Shown one piece after another: positions 9,621 to 24,170 of a stretch of DNA of 64,000 nucleotides. The translations under genes were made by a program, and so were the position numbers. This DNA is from Limnoperna fortunei (taxonomy: Eukaryota; Mollusca; Bivalvia; Mytilida; Modiolidae). The number at the start of each line of letters is the position of its first letter. The stretch's first letter is position 1. The stretch is taken from the NCBI GenBank assembly GCA_944474755.1, contig OX104115.1:38017080-38081079 (forward strand). The letters are read 5' to 3'. The notes under the pieces were generated by a model, which was not told where the DNA came from, searched no databases, and saw only the letters and a list, made by a program, of their open reading frames with translations.

Positions 9621-10940
9621 TTAATACATACATAGCAGACCGCTGCCAAGACCACTCTGACATAGAGGCCCTACTATTAATACATATATACATGTAGCAG
9701 ACCACCCTGACACAGAGGCTCTATCATCCATACATATATAGCAGACCACTAACTAGACCACTCTGACATAGAGTCTCTACTATTAATGCAAGAAAAAGCC
9801 GACTTCTGACACAGAGGGCCTACCATTAATGCATAATAGCAGACCACTACGAAGACCATCCTCGCACAGTGGCCCTATCATTAATACAGGTAGCAGACCG
9901 CAGCCTAGACCGCTCTGACACAAAGACCTTACCATTAATACATATATAGCAGACCACTACCTAGACCATTCTGATACAGCGGCACAAACATTAAAACATA
10001 TATAGCAGACCACTACCTAGACCATTCTGATACAGCGGCACAAACATTAAAACATATATAGCAGACCACTACCTAGACCACTCTGAAAAAGAGGCCCTAC
10101 CATAATTAAATATATAGCAGACTTCTGCCTACACCTCTCTGACACAGAGGCTCTACCATTAATCAATATATAGCAGACAACTCTGACACAGAGGCCCTAC
10201 CATTAATACATGCATAGCAGACCACTACCTAGACCACTCTGACACAGAGGCCTTACCATTAATACATATATAGCAGACCACTACCTAGACCATTCTGACA
10301 CAGCGGCACTACCATTAAAACATATAGCAGACAACTACCTAGACCACTCGTAAAAAGCGGCCCTACCATTAATACATATATAGCAGATAGCTGCCTAGAC
10401 CACTCTGATATAGAGGCAAAACAATTAATACATATATAGCAGACCGCTGCCTAGACCACTTTGACATAGAGGCCCTACTATAAATACATATACATGTATA
10501 GCAGATCACTACCTAGACTTCCCTGACACAGAGGCTCTGCCATCCATACATATCTAGCAGACCACTACCTAGACCACTCTGACACAGAGGCCCTACCATT
10601 AATACATATATAGCAGACCACTACATAGACCATCCTGACACAGAGGCCTTACCATTAATACTTATTTAACAGACACTACCTAGACCACTTTAACACAGAG
10701 GCCCTACCATTAATAAATATATAGCAGACCGCTGCCTAGATCACTCTGACATAGAGGCCCTACTATAAATACATATATAGCAGACCACTACCTAGACTAC
10801 ACTGACACAGATGCTCTACAATTCATACATATTTAGTTGACCACTACCTAGACCACTCTGACATAGAGGCCCTAGAATCAATACATATATAGCTGACCAC
10901 TGCCTAGACCACTCTGTCACAGAGGCTCTACCATTAATGC
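9621..10940 (+). repeat. 56-bp minisatellite, about 23 copies
   Basis: The unit is built as TAGCAGACCACTACCTAG, ACCACTCTGACACAGAGG, then CCCTACCATTAATACATATA. Where copies are intact the period is exactly 56 bp (for example 10215 to 10271). Copies vary by substitution and small indels. Two neighbours near 9957 and 10013 share the same unusual variants (GATACAGCGGCACAAACATT), showing recent local duplication. No coding frame. Confidence 0.9.
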
Positions 10941-10945
10941 AAAAT

Positions 10946-11057
10946 GTTTCTTTCAAGCAATTTCATTAGTTGATATTTTGAAGGTTTGACGTCATATGAA
11001 AATCTTCTAGCCCGGGAATTTCCTGGCTAAATTTGTCAGGGTTTCGTGACTTGTGAG
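10946..11057 (-). mobile_element. Solo end of a MITE related to the 43.9-44.5 kb element
   Basis: The text TTTCAAGCA.TTTCATT.GTTGAT, TTTTGAAGGTT, ATCTTCTAGCC..GGAA and TTGTCAGGGTTTC matches the right end of the MITE at 43937-44514 (about 44389-44514) with moderate divergence. Only one end is present, and it sits exactly between two minisatellites. Confidence 0.7.
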
Positions 11058-12426
11058 GATGGATCTCTCTACGATGTGATGTTACTGTGTAGAAGTGGTT
11101 TATACTTGATGACATCTCTACGATCTGGTTTTTAATTGATACATGATGATATATCTACGATGTGATGTTACTGGGTGATCGGGAATTCGGGAACTGATAC
11201 ATGACGACATCTTTACAATATCACTGTGTTGTTGAGAATTGATACATGATGACATCTCAACGATGTGATGTTGACCAGTGGTAGTGGATTGATATATGAT
11301 AACATCACTATAATGGCACGTACTGTGTGATAATGAAATAATGCATTATGACATCTCTACTATATTATTATAGTTTGTAATAGAAGATGGTTTCATTATG
11401 ACATCTATAATTTGTCACGTAACTGTGTGATACGGAATTGATACATGTTAAAATGTCCACACAGTGATGTTACTGTGTGGTAAGGGATTGGTATACATTG
11501 CCATCTCTACAATGCAATGTTACTGTGTCGTAGTGACCTGACACATGATGACATCTCTACGGTGTGATGCATTTTGACATTTCCACAATGTGGATGTAGG
11601 AAATTGATACATGATGATATCCCTACGATGTAATGTAACTATGTTGTACGGGATTCAAACATAATTACATGTGTTGTTACTTTGAGGTAGGGAATTGATA
11701 CATAATGACATTTCTACGATGTGATATAAAAGTGTGGCAGTGAATTAATACATGATCTACGATGTGATGTTACTGTGTTGCAGTAGTAGTGCTTTGATAT
11801 ATGATAACATCACTATAATGGCATGTTAATGTGTGGTAATGAATTAATGCATTATGATAACTCTACTCTACTCTACTCTACTCTACTCTACTCTACTCTG
11901 TTATTATACTTTGTAATAGAAGATGGTTACATGATGACATCTCTACATTGTCATATAATTGTGTGGTAGGGAATTGATACAACTCCACCATGTGATGTCA
12001 CTGTGTTGTTATGAATTGATACATGATACCATCTCTACCATCTCTACGATGTGATGTTACTGTCTAACAGGGATTGAAACATATTTATATTTCTACAATG
12101 TGATGTTACTTTGAGTAAAGGAATTATTGATACACGAGGACATGTAAACAATGTGATGTAACTGTTTGGTAGTGAATTGCTAACTGATGAAATCTCTACG
12201 ATATGATATTAATGTGTTGTAGGGAATTGCTACATGATGACACTACGATCTTATTTAACTGATTTTACTTTGAGGTAGTAAATTGATACATGATATTTCT
12301 ACGTTGTGATGTTACTGCGAGTTAGTGAATTAACACATGACATCTATGCGATGTCATGTAACTGTGTTGTAGTGAATGGATACATGATAACATCTACGAT
12401 CTAATGTTACTGTATGGCAGTGAATT
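11058..12426 (+). repeat. Second, degenerate minisatellite (roughly 50-65-bp unit)
   Basis: The recurrent unit runs TTGATACATGATGACATCTC, TACGATGTGATGTTACTGTG, then TGGTAGTGAA, repeated about two dozen times with frequent indels and substitutions. It is much more degraded than the 56-bp array upstream. A CTCTA microsatellite (about eight units, 11861-11899) has expanded inside one copy. No genes. Confidence 0.85.
11861..11899 (+). repeat. (CTCTA)n microsatellite
   Basis: Uninterrupted 5-bp repeats, about eight copies, grown from the CTCTAC segment of the surrounding minisatellite unit. Confidence 0.95.
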
Positions 12427-13639
12427 ACCCCAATAAAACATTGTCTTTTACACCAATCCTTAAAATTCTGCAAAATAAAAGATTACTCTCTTATATTATT
12501 AGTGCAAAATTTTCAGCTGTTTAACCCGGTATATAAACTTATAATATATATACATGCAGTTTCATATTATTTGCCGCATTAATGTATAACTTCTCATCTT
12601 GTTAATTTTTTCCCAAAGTGTTATTGCTTTATATAAATAAGTTGTTAAATTTCTCCCAATATGTATAAAACACTGTCTGTTATACCAATTCAACTGATTC
12701 TTCAGAAAATGTATAATAACTTTCTTATATTCTAATTGGTAAACTTAAACTGTTTTACATAAACTGTACATGTAAAGAAATCAGCAGTTTCATATAATTT
12801 GCCACAAACATGTATATTTTTTTCATATTGTTAAATTTCTTCCAAAGTGTAATTCTTTTGTATAAAATTATTCTTAAATTTCTCCCAAACTGTATAAGAC
12901 ACTGTTTTTATACTGATCCTTAAAGTCCCCTATAAAATGTATGACACACTATTCCATTGTATCCCAATATTTAAATTTGGCATACAATGTTCATATATAT
13001 GTAAAGATATCAGCAGTTTTATGTAATGCGATCCAAAAATGTAAAACTTCTATTATTTTTAATTTCTCCCAAATGAAAGGTGTAATTGCTTTATATAAAA
13101 AACATTGTTACATTTCTTCCAATATGTATAAAATACTGTCTTTTCCACCAATCCTAAAGATTCTTCAGAAAATGTATAATCACTCTCTTATATTCGAATT
13201 GTTAATTTATCAGTTGTTTTATATAAACTATACATGTGAAGATATCAGCACTTTTATATAATGTGCCCCATAAATGAAGAACTTCTCATATTGTTAAATT
13301 TCCCCCAAAGAGTAATTGTTTTTTATAAAATACTTGTTAAATTTCCCCAAATACGTATAAGACACCGTCTTTATACCAATCCTAAAGATACTTCAGAAAA
13401 TGTATAATCACTCTCTTATATTCTACTTGTTTAATTTCACTGCTGTTTTATATAAACTTTACATGTAAAGATATCAGCAGTCTTATATAATTTGACCCAA
13501 AAATGTTTAACTTCTCATATTGTTAAATTTCTCCCAAATTGTTATTGTTTGATAAAAAGATATTCTTAAATTTCTCCCAAAATGTATAAAACACTGTCTT
13601 TTATATTCATTAAAGTCCTCTTTAAAATATTTTAATTTC

Positions 13640-14012
13640 GTTTAAATACTCAATACATGAGCAAAGTAGGATTATTTTGTATAACCTAACTTGGTTTTTC
13701 AGCACGTGACTGATTGTGACGTAATAATAAGATGTATTGATGACGTTGACTATTTACATGAATTCTTCCGCAAACAACAAGTGACGACACCAAAACTGTG
13801 AATTGCAAATATTATTTCATTACTTGTAAAATATTGTCTTTGTTAATTGATTTTAACTATAGAATTTAAAATAGATAAGGTTTGTTTTCAATTGTTGGTT
13901 AGATTATTGGAAATAAACAACTTTGGATCGATTTACACTGCAACATAAAAACTCTTCGCGTAAGTCGTTTATATCCAATAGGCCCCTAATCTAACCAACA
14001 ATTGAAAACAAT
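13640..14012. mobile_element. Foreign insertion in satellite 1 with 24-bp inverted repeat
   Basis: Non-satellite sequence interrupts the array. Its right part carries a perfect 24-bp inverted repeat, TGTTTTCAATTGTTGGTTAG... at 13883-13906 and its complement at 13987-14010, with an 80-bp spacer. The left part has a CACGTG E-box (about 13703) and CRE-like TGACG motifs but no open frame. Boundaries are approximate and I found no target duplication. Confidence 0.55.
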
Positions 14013-14263
14013 CCTTAAATGTATAAACACCCTAGGCCTTAATATCCCAATATTTAAATCCTTCATACATATTCATTTATATGTAAAAATATCAGCAGTT
14101 TCATGTAAAGTGGACCAAAAATGCATAACGTCTGATATTGTTTAATTTCTCAAAAGTTTAATTGTTTTATGTAAAATAATTGTTAAATTTCACCCAATAT
14201 GTATACAACACTGTCATTTATACCAATCCTAAAGATTCTTCAGAAAATGTATAATCAATCTGC

Positions 14264-14336
14264 GCGGAAAAAAATTTTCTGACCAAAACAAAAAACCAAG
14301 CACCTCCCCCCCCCCATTCAAGTTAAATGGTCTGTC
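14264..14336. other. Short non-satellite insertion with poly-C tract
   Basis: A stretch of about 70 bases that does not match the surrounding monomers, including GCGCGGAAAAAAATTTTC and a run of ten C (14306-14315). Origin unknown. Confidence 0.4.
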
Positions 14337-16716
14337 CCTAAACTGTCTTTTACAGAAATCCAAACGATTCTTCAGAAAATGTATAATCATTCTCATATAT
14401 TCTAGTTGTTAAATTTCTCAGCTGTTTTATAAAACTATACATGTAAAGATATCAGCAGTTCATATAATTAGCCTCCAAGAATGACACGTTCGACTTCTCA
14501 TATTGTTAAATTTCTCCCAAATTGTTATTGTTTGATATAAATGTATTAACACCATATACCTTTATATCTCAATATTCAAATTTGTCATACATATGTAAAG
14601 ATTTATAAGTATTTTCATGTAATGTGGCCCAAAAATGTGTAACTTCCCATTTTGTTAAATTTCTCCCAAAGTGTAATTGTGTAATATAAAATAATTGTTA
14701 AATTTCTCCCAATATGTATAAAACATTGTCTTTTATACCAATCCTAAAGAATTTTCAGAAAAATGTATTATCACTCTCTTATTTTCAAATTGTTAAATTT
14801 CTTAGCTGTTTTATATAAACTATACATGTAAAGATATCAGCAGTTTCATATAATTTGTATAAAACATTGTCTGATAGTTACATTTCCCTATAAAATGTAT
14901 TAACACCCTTGGTCGTTATATATGAATATTCAAATTTTGTCATACATATTCATATATATGTAAAGATATCTGCAGTTTCATGTAATGCAGCCCAAAAATG
15001 TACATGTATAACTTTTCATATTGTTAAATTTTTCCCAAGGTATAACTGTTTCATACAAAATACTTAAATTTCTCCCAATATGTATTAAACTGTCTTTTAC
15101 AGAAATCCAAAGGATTCTTCAAAAAATGTATAATCACTCTCATATATTCTAGTTGTTAAATTTCTCAGCTGTTTTATAAAACTATACATGTAAAGATATC
15201 AGCAGTTCATATAATTAGCCTCTAAGAATGTATGACTTCTCATATTGTTAAATTTCTCCCAAAATGAATAAAACACTGTCTTTTATACTGATCCTTAAAG
15301 TCCACTATAAAATGTATTAACACTCTAGGCCTTAATATCTTAATATTAAAATTCTCCATACATATTCATTTATATGTAAAAATATCAGCAGTTTCATTTT
15401 AGGTAGGCCACAAATGAATACCGGCAACTTCTGATATTGTTAAATTTCTCCCAATATGTATAAAACACTGTCTTTTATACTCAATATTTAAGTCCACTAT
15501 AAAATGTATTAACACCATAGGCCTTAATATTTCAATATTTTAATCCTTACATATTCATTTATATTTTAAAATATCAGCAGTTTCATGTAAAGTGGACCAA
15601 AAATGCATAACTTCTGATATTGTTTAATTTCTCCCAAGTTTAATTGTTTTATATAAAAAATTGTTAAATTTCACCCAATATGTATACAACACTGTCTTTT
15701 ATACCAATTCTTAAGATTCTTGAGAAAATGTATAATCAATCTCTTATATTCTACTTGTTCAATTTCACAGCTGTTGTATAAAAACTATACAAAAGATATC
15801 AGCAATCTTATATAATTTGACGCAAAGATTTATAACTTCTCATATTGTTAAATTTCTCCCAAACTGTTATTGTTTGATATAAATGTATTAACACCATAGA
15901 CCTTTATATCTCAATATTCAAATTTGTCATACATATTCATATATGTAAAGATTTATAGGCATTTTCATGTAATGCGGCCCAAAAATGTGTAACTTCCCAT
16001 CTTGTTAAATTTCTCCCAAGTGTAATTGTGTAATATAAAACAATTGTTAAATTTCTCCCAATATGTATAAAACATTGTCTTTTATACCAATCCTAAAGAA
16101 TTTTCAGAAAAATGTATTATCACTCTCTTATTTTCAAATTGTTAAATTTCTTAGCTGTTTTATATAAACTATACATGTACAGATATCAGCAGTTTCATAT
16201 AATTTGTATAAAACATTGTCTGATAGTTACATTTCTCTATAAAATGTATTAACACCCTTGGTCTTTATATGTGAATATTCAAATTTTGTCATACATATTC
16301 ATATATATGTAAAGATATCTGCAGTTTCATGTAATGCAGCCCAAAAATGTACGTGTATAACTTTTCATATTGTTAAATTTTTCCCAAGGTATAATTGTTT
16401 CATACAAAATACTTAAATTTCTCCCAATATGTATAAAACTGTCTTTTACAGAAATCCAAACGATTCTTCAGAAAATGTATAATCACTCTCATATATTCTA
16501 ATTGTTAATTTTCTCAGCTGTTTTATAAAACTATACATGTAAAGATATCAGCAGTTCATATAATTAGCCTCCAAGAATGTATGACTTCTCATATTGTTAA
16601 ATTTCTCCCAAAATGAATAAAACACTGTCTTTTATACTGATCCTGAAAGTCCACTATAAAATGTATTAACACTCTAGGCCTTAATATCTTAATATTAAAA
16701 TTCTCCATACATATTC

Positions 16717-17097
16717 ATGTTTATTTAATATTTATATGTTTAATTTTTAACATTTTAGCGTTTTTACCGACTAATTATGACATTTTAAATCAATTTCATC
16801 AACTAAAACCGCTACTAAAAAATTGTCAAAATCGTAGACACTATCACTTTAAAGTCGAGCACGCCCTGTGAGACTTGAACTCACAACATCAGTGTTAGCA
16901 GGTCGTATGTGCCTGCTAACACTGATGTTGTGAGTTCAAGTCTCACAGGGCGTGCTCGACTTTAAAGTGATAGTGTCTACGATTTTGACAATTTTTTAGT
17001 AGCGGTTTTAGTTGATGAAATTGATTTAAAATGTCATAATTAGTCGGTAAAAACGCTAAAATGTTAAAAATTAAACATATAAATATTAAATAAACAT
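16717..17097. repeat. Perfect 186-bp-arm palindrome with tRNA-like core
   Basis: The left arm 16717-16902 and right arm 16912-17097 are exact reverse complements by my reading, separated by nine bases (TCGTATGTG). The innermost part of the right arm reads GCCTGCTAACACTG, ATGTTGTGAGTTCAAGTCTC, ACAGGGCGTGC. GTGAG-TTCAAGT-CTCAC is a T-arm with its B-box-like loop, and the text parallels the head of the SINE at 30.7 kb. I see no matching A-box or acceptor stem, so it is a tRNA-derived fragment and not a tRNA gene. The perfect arms imply a young foldback or efficient arm-to-arm conversion. Confidence 0.9.
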
Positions 17098-17509
17098 TAA
17101 AAAACATCGCTAGTCTTTCCATAACAACTAATTAATTATGCATCGGGTCCTAGTTTCCGATGATTGCCGATTTAGTTGATTGGCGGTGCACATAAATATG
17201 GATGACGAGGTAATCACATACATTTTACAAACAGATAAAATATTTCGTTGATAACTAATTTCTGTAACTGACAGTAACATATATTACCTACAACAGATAA
17301 TAAATAATTTAATTTCAACTTGCAGAAAACGATAAAATAAAAATTTCATTCATATTGTGGGAAATTTTCCCCTTCGGAGACCCCATAAATACCGATATTT
17401 ATTTTACAGTAAACAGAACGAATTGCGTTGTGAAAAGCGCATTTATCAAAAGAGACACTTCCAGATAGAAGTAGCTGAACGATATATATATTATAAGTCT
17501 CCTCAATTC
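17098..17509. mobile_element. Right part of the palindrome-bearing insertion
   Basis: Non-satellite DNA continues to about 17509, where satellite text (ACTCAATATTAAAGTCC) resumes. Compared with intact units, roughly 110 bp of satellite are missing at the insertion point, so this was not a simple cut-and-paste insertion. The 72-aa frame at 17357-17575 crosses the junction and is not credible as a gene. No domain recognised. Confidence 0.55.
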
Positions 17510-20500
17510 TACTCAATATTAAAGTCCACTATAAAATGTATTAACACCATAGGCCTTAATATTTCAATATTTTAATCCTCCTTACATATTCATTTATATT
17601 TTAAAATATCAGCAGTTTCATGTAAAGTGGACCAAAAATGCATAACTTCTGATATTGTTTAATTTCTCCCAAGTTTAATTGTTTTATATAAAATAATTGT
17701 TAAATTTCACCCAATATGTATACAACACTGTCTTTTATACCAATCCTAAAGATTCTTCAGAAAATGTATAATCAATCTCTTATATTCTACTTGTTCAATT
17801 TCACAGCTGTTGTATAAAAACTATACAAAAGATATCAGCAGTCTCATATAATTTGATGCAAAGATTTATAACTTCTCATATTGTTAAATTTCTCCCCACT
17901 TGTTATTGTTTGATATAAATGTATTAACACCATAAACTTTTATATCTCAATAATCAAATTTGTCATTCATATATGTAAAGATTTATAGGCATTTTCATGT
18001 AATGCGGCCCAAAAATGTGTAATTTCCCATCTTGTTAAATTTCTCCCAATTTTGAAAGTGTAATTGTGTAATATAAAAAATTGTTAAATTTCTCCCAATA
18101 TGTATAAAACATTGTCATTTATACCAATCCTAAAGAATTTTCAGAAAAATGTATTATCACTCTCTTATTTTCAAATTATTAAATTTCTTAGCTGTTTTAT
18201 ATAAACTATACATGTACAGATATCAGCAGTTTCATATAATTTGTATAAAACATTGTCTGACAGTTACATTTCCCTATAAAATGTATTAACACCCTTGGTC
18301 TTTATATAAGAATATTCAAATTTTGTCATACATATTCATATATATGTAAAGATATCTGCAGTTTCATGTAATGCAGCCCAAATATGTATTACTTTTCATA
18401 TTGTTAAATTTTTCCCAAGGTATAATTGTTTCATAAAAAATACTTAAATTTCTCCCAATATGTATTAAACTGTCTTTTACAGAAATCCAAACGATTCTTC
18501 AGAAAATGTATAATCACTCTCATATATTCTAGTTGTTAAATTTCTCAGCTGTTTTATAAAACTATACATGTAAAGATATCAGCAGTTCATATAATTAGCC
18601 TCCAAGAATGTATGACTTCTCATATTGTTAAATTTCTCCCAAAATGAATAAAACACTGTCTTTTATACTGATCCTTAAAGTCCACTATAAAATGTATTAA
18701 CACTCTAGGCCTCTAGGCCTTAATATCTTAATATTAAAATTCTCCATACATATTCATTTATATGTAAAAAAAAATCAGCAGTTTTATTTTAGGTAGGCCA
18801 CAAATGAATACCGGCAACTTCTGATATTGTTAAATTTCTCCCAATATGTATAAAAAACACTGTCTTTTATACTCAATATTAAAGTCCACTATAAAATGTA
18901 TAAACACCATAGGCATTAATATTTCAATATTTAAACCCTCTTTACATATTCATTTATATTTTAAAATATCAGCAGTTTCATGTAAAGTGGACCAAAAATG
19001 CATAACTTCTGATATTGTTTAATTTCTCCCAAGTTTAATTGTTTTATATAAAATAATTGTTAAATTTCACCCAATATGTATACAACACTGTCTTTTATAC
19101 CAATCCTAATGATTCTTCCGAAAATGTATAATCAATCTCTTATATTCTACTTGTTCAATTTCACAGCTGTTGTATAAAAACTATACAAAAGATATCAGCA
19201 GTCTTATATAATTTGACCCAAAGATTTATAACTTCTCATGTTGTTAAATTTCTCCCAAATTGTTATTGTTTGATATAAATGTATTAACACCATAGACCTT
19301 TATATCTCAATATTCAAATTTGTCATACATATTCATATATGTAAAGATTTATAGGCATTTTCATGTAATGCGGCCCAAAAATGTGTAACTTCCCATCTTG
19401 TTAAATTTCTCCCAACGTGTAATTGTGCAATATAAAATAATTGTTAAATTTCTCCCAATATGTATAAAACATTGTCTTTTATACCAATCCTAAAGAATTT
19501 TCAGAAAAATGTATTATCACTCTCTTATTTTCAAATTGTTAAATTTCTTAGCTGTTTTATATAAACTATACATGTACAGATATCAGCAGTTTCATATAAT
19601 TTGTATAAAACATTGTCTGATAGTTACATTTCTCTATAAAATGTATTAACACCCTTGGTCTTTATATGTGAATATTCAAATTTTGTCATACATATTCATA
19701 TATATGTAAAGATATCTGCAGTTTCATGTAATGCAGCCCAAAAATGTACGTGTATAACTTTTCATATTGTTAAATTTTTCCCAAGGTATAATTGTTTCAT
19801 ACAAAATACTTAAATTTCTCCCAATATGTATAAAACTGTCTTTTACAGAAATCCAAACGATTCTTCAGAAAATGTATAATCACTCTCATATATTCTAATT
19901 GTTAATTTTCTCAGCTGTTTTATAAAACTATACATGTAAAGATATCAGCAGTTCATATAATTAGCCTCCAAGAATGTATGACTTCTCATATTGTTAAATT
20001 TCTCCCAAAATGAATAAAACACTGTCTTTTATACTGATCCTGAAAGTCCACTATAAAATGTATTAACACTCTAGGCCTTAATATCTTAATATTAAAATTC
20101 TCCATACATATTCATTTATATGTAAAAATATCAGCAGTTTCATTTTAGGTAGGCCACAAATGAATACCGGCAACTTCTGATATTGTTAAATTTCTCCCAA
20201 TATGTATAAAACACTGTCTTTTATACTCAATATTAAAGTCCACTATAAAATGTATTAACACCATAGGCCTTAATATTTCAATATTTTAATCCTCCTTACA
20301 TATTCATTTATATTTTAAAATATCAGCAGTTTCATGTAAAGTGGACCAAAAATGCATAACTTCTGATATTGTTTAATTTCTCCCAAGTTTAATTGTTTTA
20401 TATAAAATAATTGTTAAATTTCACCCAATATGTATACAACACTGTCTTTTATACCAATCCTAAAGATTCTTCAGAAAATGTATAATCAATCTCTTATATT

Positions 20501-23500
20501 CTACTTGTTCAATTTCACAGCTGTTGTATAAAAACTATACAAAAGATATCAGCAGTCTCATATAATTTGATGCAAAGATTTATAACTTCTCATATTGTTA
20601 AATTTCTCCCCACTTGTTATTGTTTGATATAAATGTATTAACACCATAAACTTTTATATCTCAATAATCAAATTTGTCATTCATATATGTAAAGATTTAT
20701 AGGCATTTTCATGTAATGCGGCCCAAAAATGTGTAATTTCCCATCTTGTTAAATTTCTCCCAATTTTGAAAGTGAAATTGTGTAATATAAAAAATTGTTA
20801 AATTTCTCCCAATATGTATAAAACATTGTCATTTATACCAATCCTAAAGAATTTTCAGACAAATGTATTATCACTCTCTTATTTTCAAATTATTAAATTT
20901 CTTAGCTGTTTTATATAAACTATACATGTACAGATATCAGCAGTTTCATATAATTTGTATAAAACATTGTCTGACAGTTACATTTCCCTATAAAATGTAT
21001 TAACACCCTTGGTCTTTATATATGAATATATGTATTATCACTCTCTTATTTTCAAATTATTAAATTTCTTAGCTGTTTTATATAAACTATACATGTACAG
21101 ATATCAGCAGTTTCATATAATTTGTATAAAACATTGTCTGACAGTTACATTTCCCTATAAAATGTATTAACACCCTTGGTCTTTATATAAGAATATTCAA
21201 ATTTTGTCATACATATTCATATATATGTAAAGATATCTGCAGTTTCATGTAATGCAGCCCAAATATGTATTACTTTTCATATTGTTAAATTTTTCCCAAG
21301 GTATAATTGTTTCATAAAAAATACTTAAATTTCTCCCAATATGTATTAAACTGTCTTTTACAGAAATCCAAAGGATTCTTCAGAAAATGTATAATCACTC
21401 TCATATATTCTAGTTGTTAAATTTCTCAGCTGTTTTATAAAACTATACATGTAAAGATATCAGCAGTTCATATAATTAGCCTCCAAGAATGTATGACTTC
21501 TCATATTGTTAAATTTCTCCCAAAATGAATAAAACACTGTCTTTTATACTGATCCTGAAAGTCCACTATAAAATGTATTAACACTCTAGGCCTTAATATC
21601 TTAATATTAAAATTCTCCATACATATTCATTTATATGTAAAAATATCAGCAGTTTCATTTTAGGTAGGCCACAAATGAATACCGGCAACTTCTGATATTG
21701 TTAAATTTCTCCCAATATGTATAAAACACTGTCTTTTATACTCAATATTAAAGTCCACTATAAAATGTATTAACACCATAGGCCTTAATATTTCAATATT
21801 TTAATCCTCCTTACATATTCATTTATATTTTAAAATATCAGCAGTTTCATGTAAAGTGGACCAAAAATGCATAACTTCTGATATTGTTTAATTTCTCCCA
21901 AGTTTAATTGTTTTATATAAAATAATTGTTAAATTTCACCCAATATGTATACAACACTGTCTTTTATACCAATCCTAAAGATTCTTCAGAAAATGTATAA
22001 TCAATCTCTTATATTCTACTTGTTCAATTTCACAGCTGTTGTATAAAAACTATACAAAAGATATCAGCAGTCTCATATAATTTGATGCAAAGATTTATAA
22101 CTTCTCATATTGTTAAATTTCTCCCCACTTGTTATTGTTTGATATAAATGTATTAACACCATAAACTTTTATATCTCTAATCAAATTTGTCATTCATATA
22201 TGTAAAGATTTATAGGCATTTTCATGTAATGCGGCCCAAAAATGTGTAATTTCCCATCTTGTTAAATTTCTCCCAATTTTGAAAGTGAAATTGTGTAATA
22301 TAAAAAATTGTTAAATTTCTCCCAATATGTATAAAACATTGTCATTTATACCAATCCTAAAGAATTTTCAGAAAAATGTATTATCACTCTCTTATTTTCA
22401 AATTATTAAATTTCTTAGCTGTTTTATATAAACTATACATGTACAGATATCAGCAGTTTCATATAATTTGTATAAAACATTGTCTGACAGTTACATTTCC
22501 CTATAAAATGTATTAACACCCTTGGTCTTTATATATGAATATATGTATTATCACTCTCTTATTTTCAAATTATTAAATTTCTTAGCTGTTTTATATAAAC
22601 TATACATGTACAGATATCAGCAGTTTCATATAATTTGTATAAAACATTGTCTGACAGTTACATTTCCCTATAAAATGTATTAACACCCTTGGTCTTTATA
22701 TAAGAATATTCAAATTTTGTCATACATATTCATATATATGTAAAGATATCTGCAGTTTCATGTAATGCAGCCCAAATATGTATTACTTTTCATATTGTTA
22801 AATTTTTCCCAAGGTATAATTGTTTCATAAAAAATACTTAAATTTCTCCCAATATGTATTAAACTGTCTTTTACAGAAATCCAAACGATTCTTCAGAAAA
22901 TGTATAATCACTCTCATATATTCTAGTTGTTAAATTTCTCAGCTGTTTTATAAAACTATACATGTAAAGATATCAGCAGTTCATATAATTAGCCTCCAAG
23001 AATGTATGACTTCTCATATTGTTAAATTTCTCCCAAAATGAATAAAACACTGTCTTTTATACTGATCCTTAAAGTCCACTATAAAATGTATTAACACTCT
23101 AGGCCTCTAGGCCTTAATATCTTAATATTAAAATTCTCCATACATATTCATTTATATGTAAAAAAAAATCAGCAGTTTTATTTTAGGTAGGCCACAAATG
23201 AATACCGGCAACTTCTGATATTGTTAAATTTCTCCCAATATGTATAAAAAACACTGTCTTTTATACTCAATATTAAAGTCCACTATAAAATGTATAAACA
23301 CCATAGGCCTTAATATTTCAATATTTAAACCCTCTTTACATATTCATTTATATTTTAAAATATCAGCAGTTTCATGTAAAGTGGACCAAAAATGCATAAC
23401 TTCTGATATTGTTTAATTTCTCCCAAGTTTAATTGTTTTATATAAAATAATTGTTAAATTTCACCCAATATGTATACAATACTGTCTTTTATACCAATCC

Positions 23501-24170
23501 TAAAGATTCTTCAGAAAATGTATAATCAATCTCTTATATTCTACTTGTTCAATTTCACAGCTGTTGTATAAAAACTATACAAAAGATATCAGCAGTCTTA
23601 TATAATTTGACCCAAAGATTTATAACTTCTCATGTTGTTAAATTTCTCCCAAATTGTTATTGTTTGATATAAATGTATTAACACCATAGACCTTTATATC
23701 TCAATATTCAAATTTGTCATACATATTCATATATGTAAAGATTTATAGGCATTTTCATGTAATGCGGCCCAAAAATGTGTAACTTCCCATCTTGTTAAAT
23801 TTCTCCCAACGTGTAATTGTGCAATATAAAATAATTGTTAAATTTCTCCCAATATGTATAAAACATAGTCTTTTATACCAATCCTAAAGAATTTTCAGAA
23901 AAATGTATAATCACTCTCTTATTTTCAAATTGTTAAATTTCTTAGCTGTTTTATATAAACTATACATGTAAAGATATCAGCAGTTTCATATAATTTGTAT
24001 AAAACATTGTCTGATAGTTACATTTCCCTATAAAATGTATTAACACCCTTGGTCTTTATATATGAATATTCAAATTTTGTCATACATATTCATATATATG
24101 TAAAGATATCAGCAGTTTCATATAATTTGTATAAAACATTGTCTGATAGTTACATTCCCTATCAAATGTA

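Noticed and set aside
9621..12426. CRISPR-like array of spaced repeats
   Set aside because: The units are contiguous degenerate minisatellites without unique spacers, and the genome is eukaryotic.
16850..16980. tRNA gene at the palindrome tip
   Set aside because: Only the T-arm and part of an anticodon-like arm are present. There is no A-box or acceptor pairing, so it is a tRNA-derived fragment.
17213..17340. Mini gene ATGGATGACGAG with GT...AG intron and short second exon
   Set aside because: The two exons would encode about eight residues in an insertion within a satellite. Chance GT and AG are expected.
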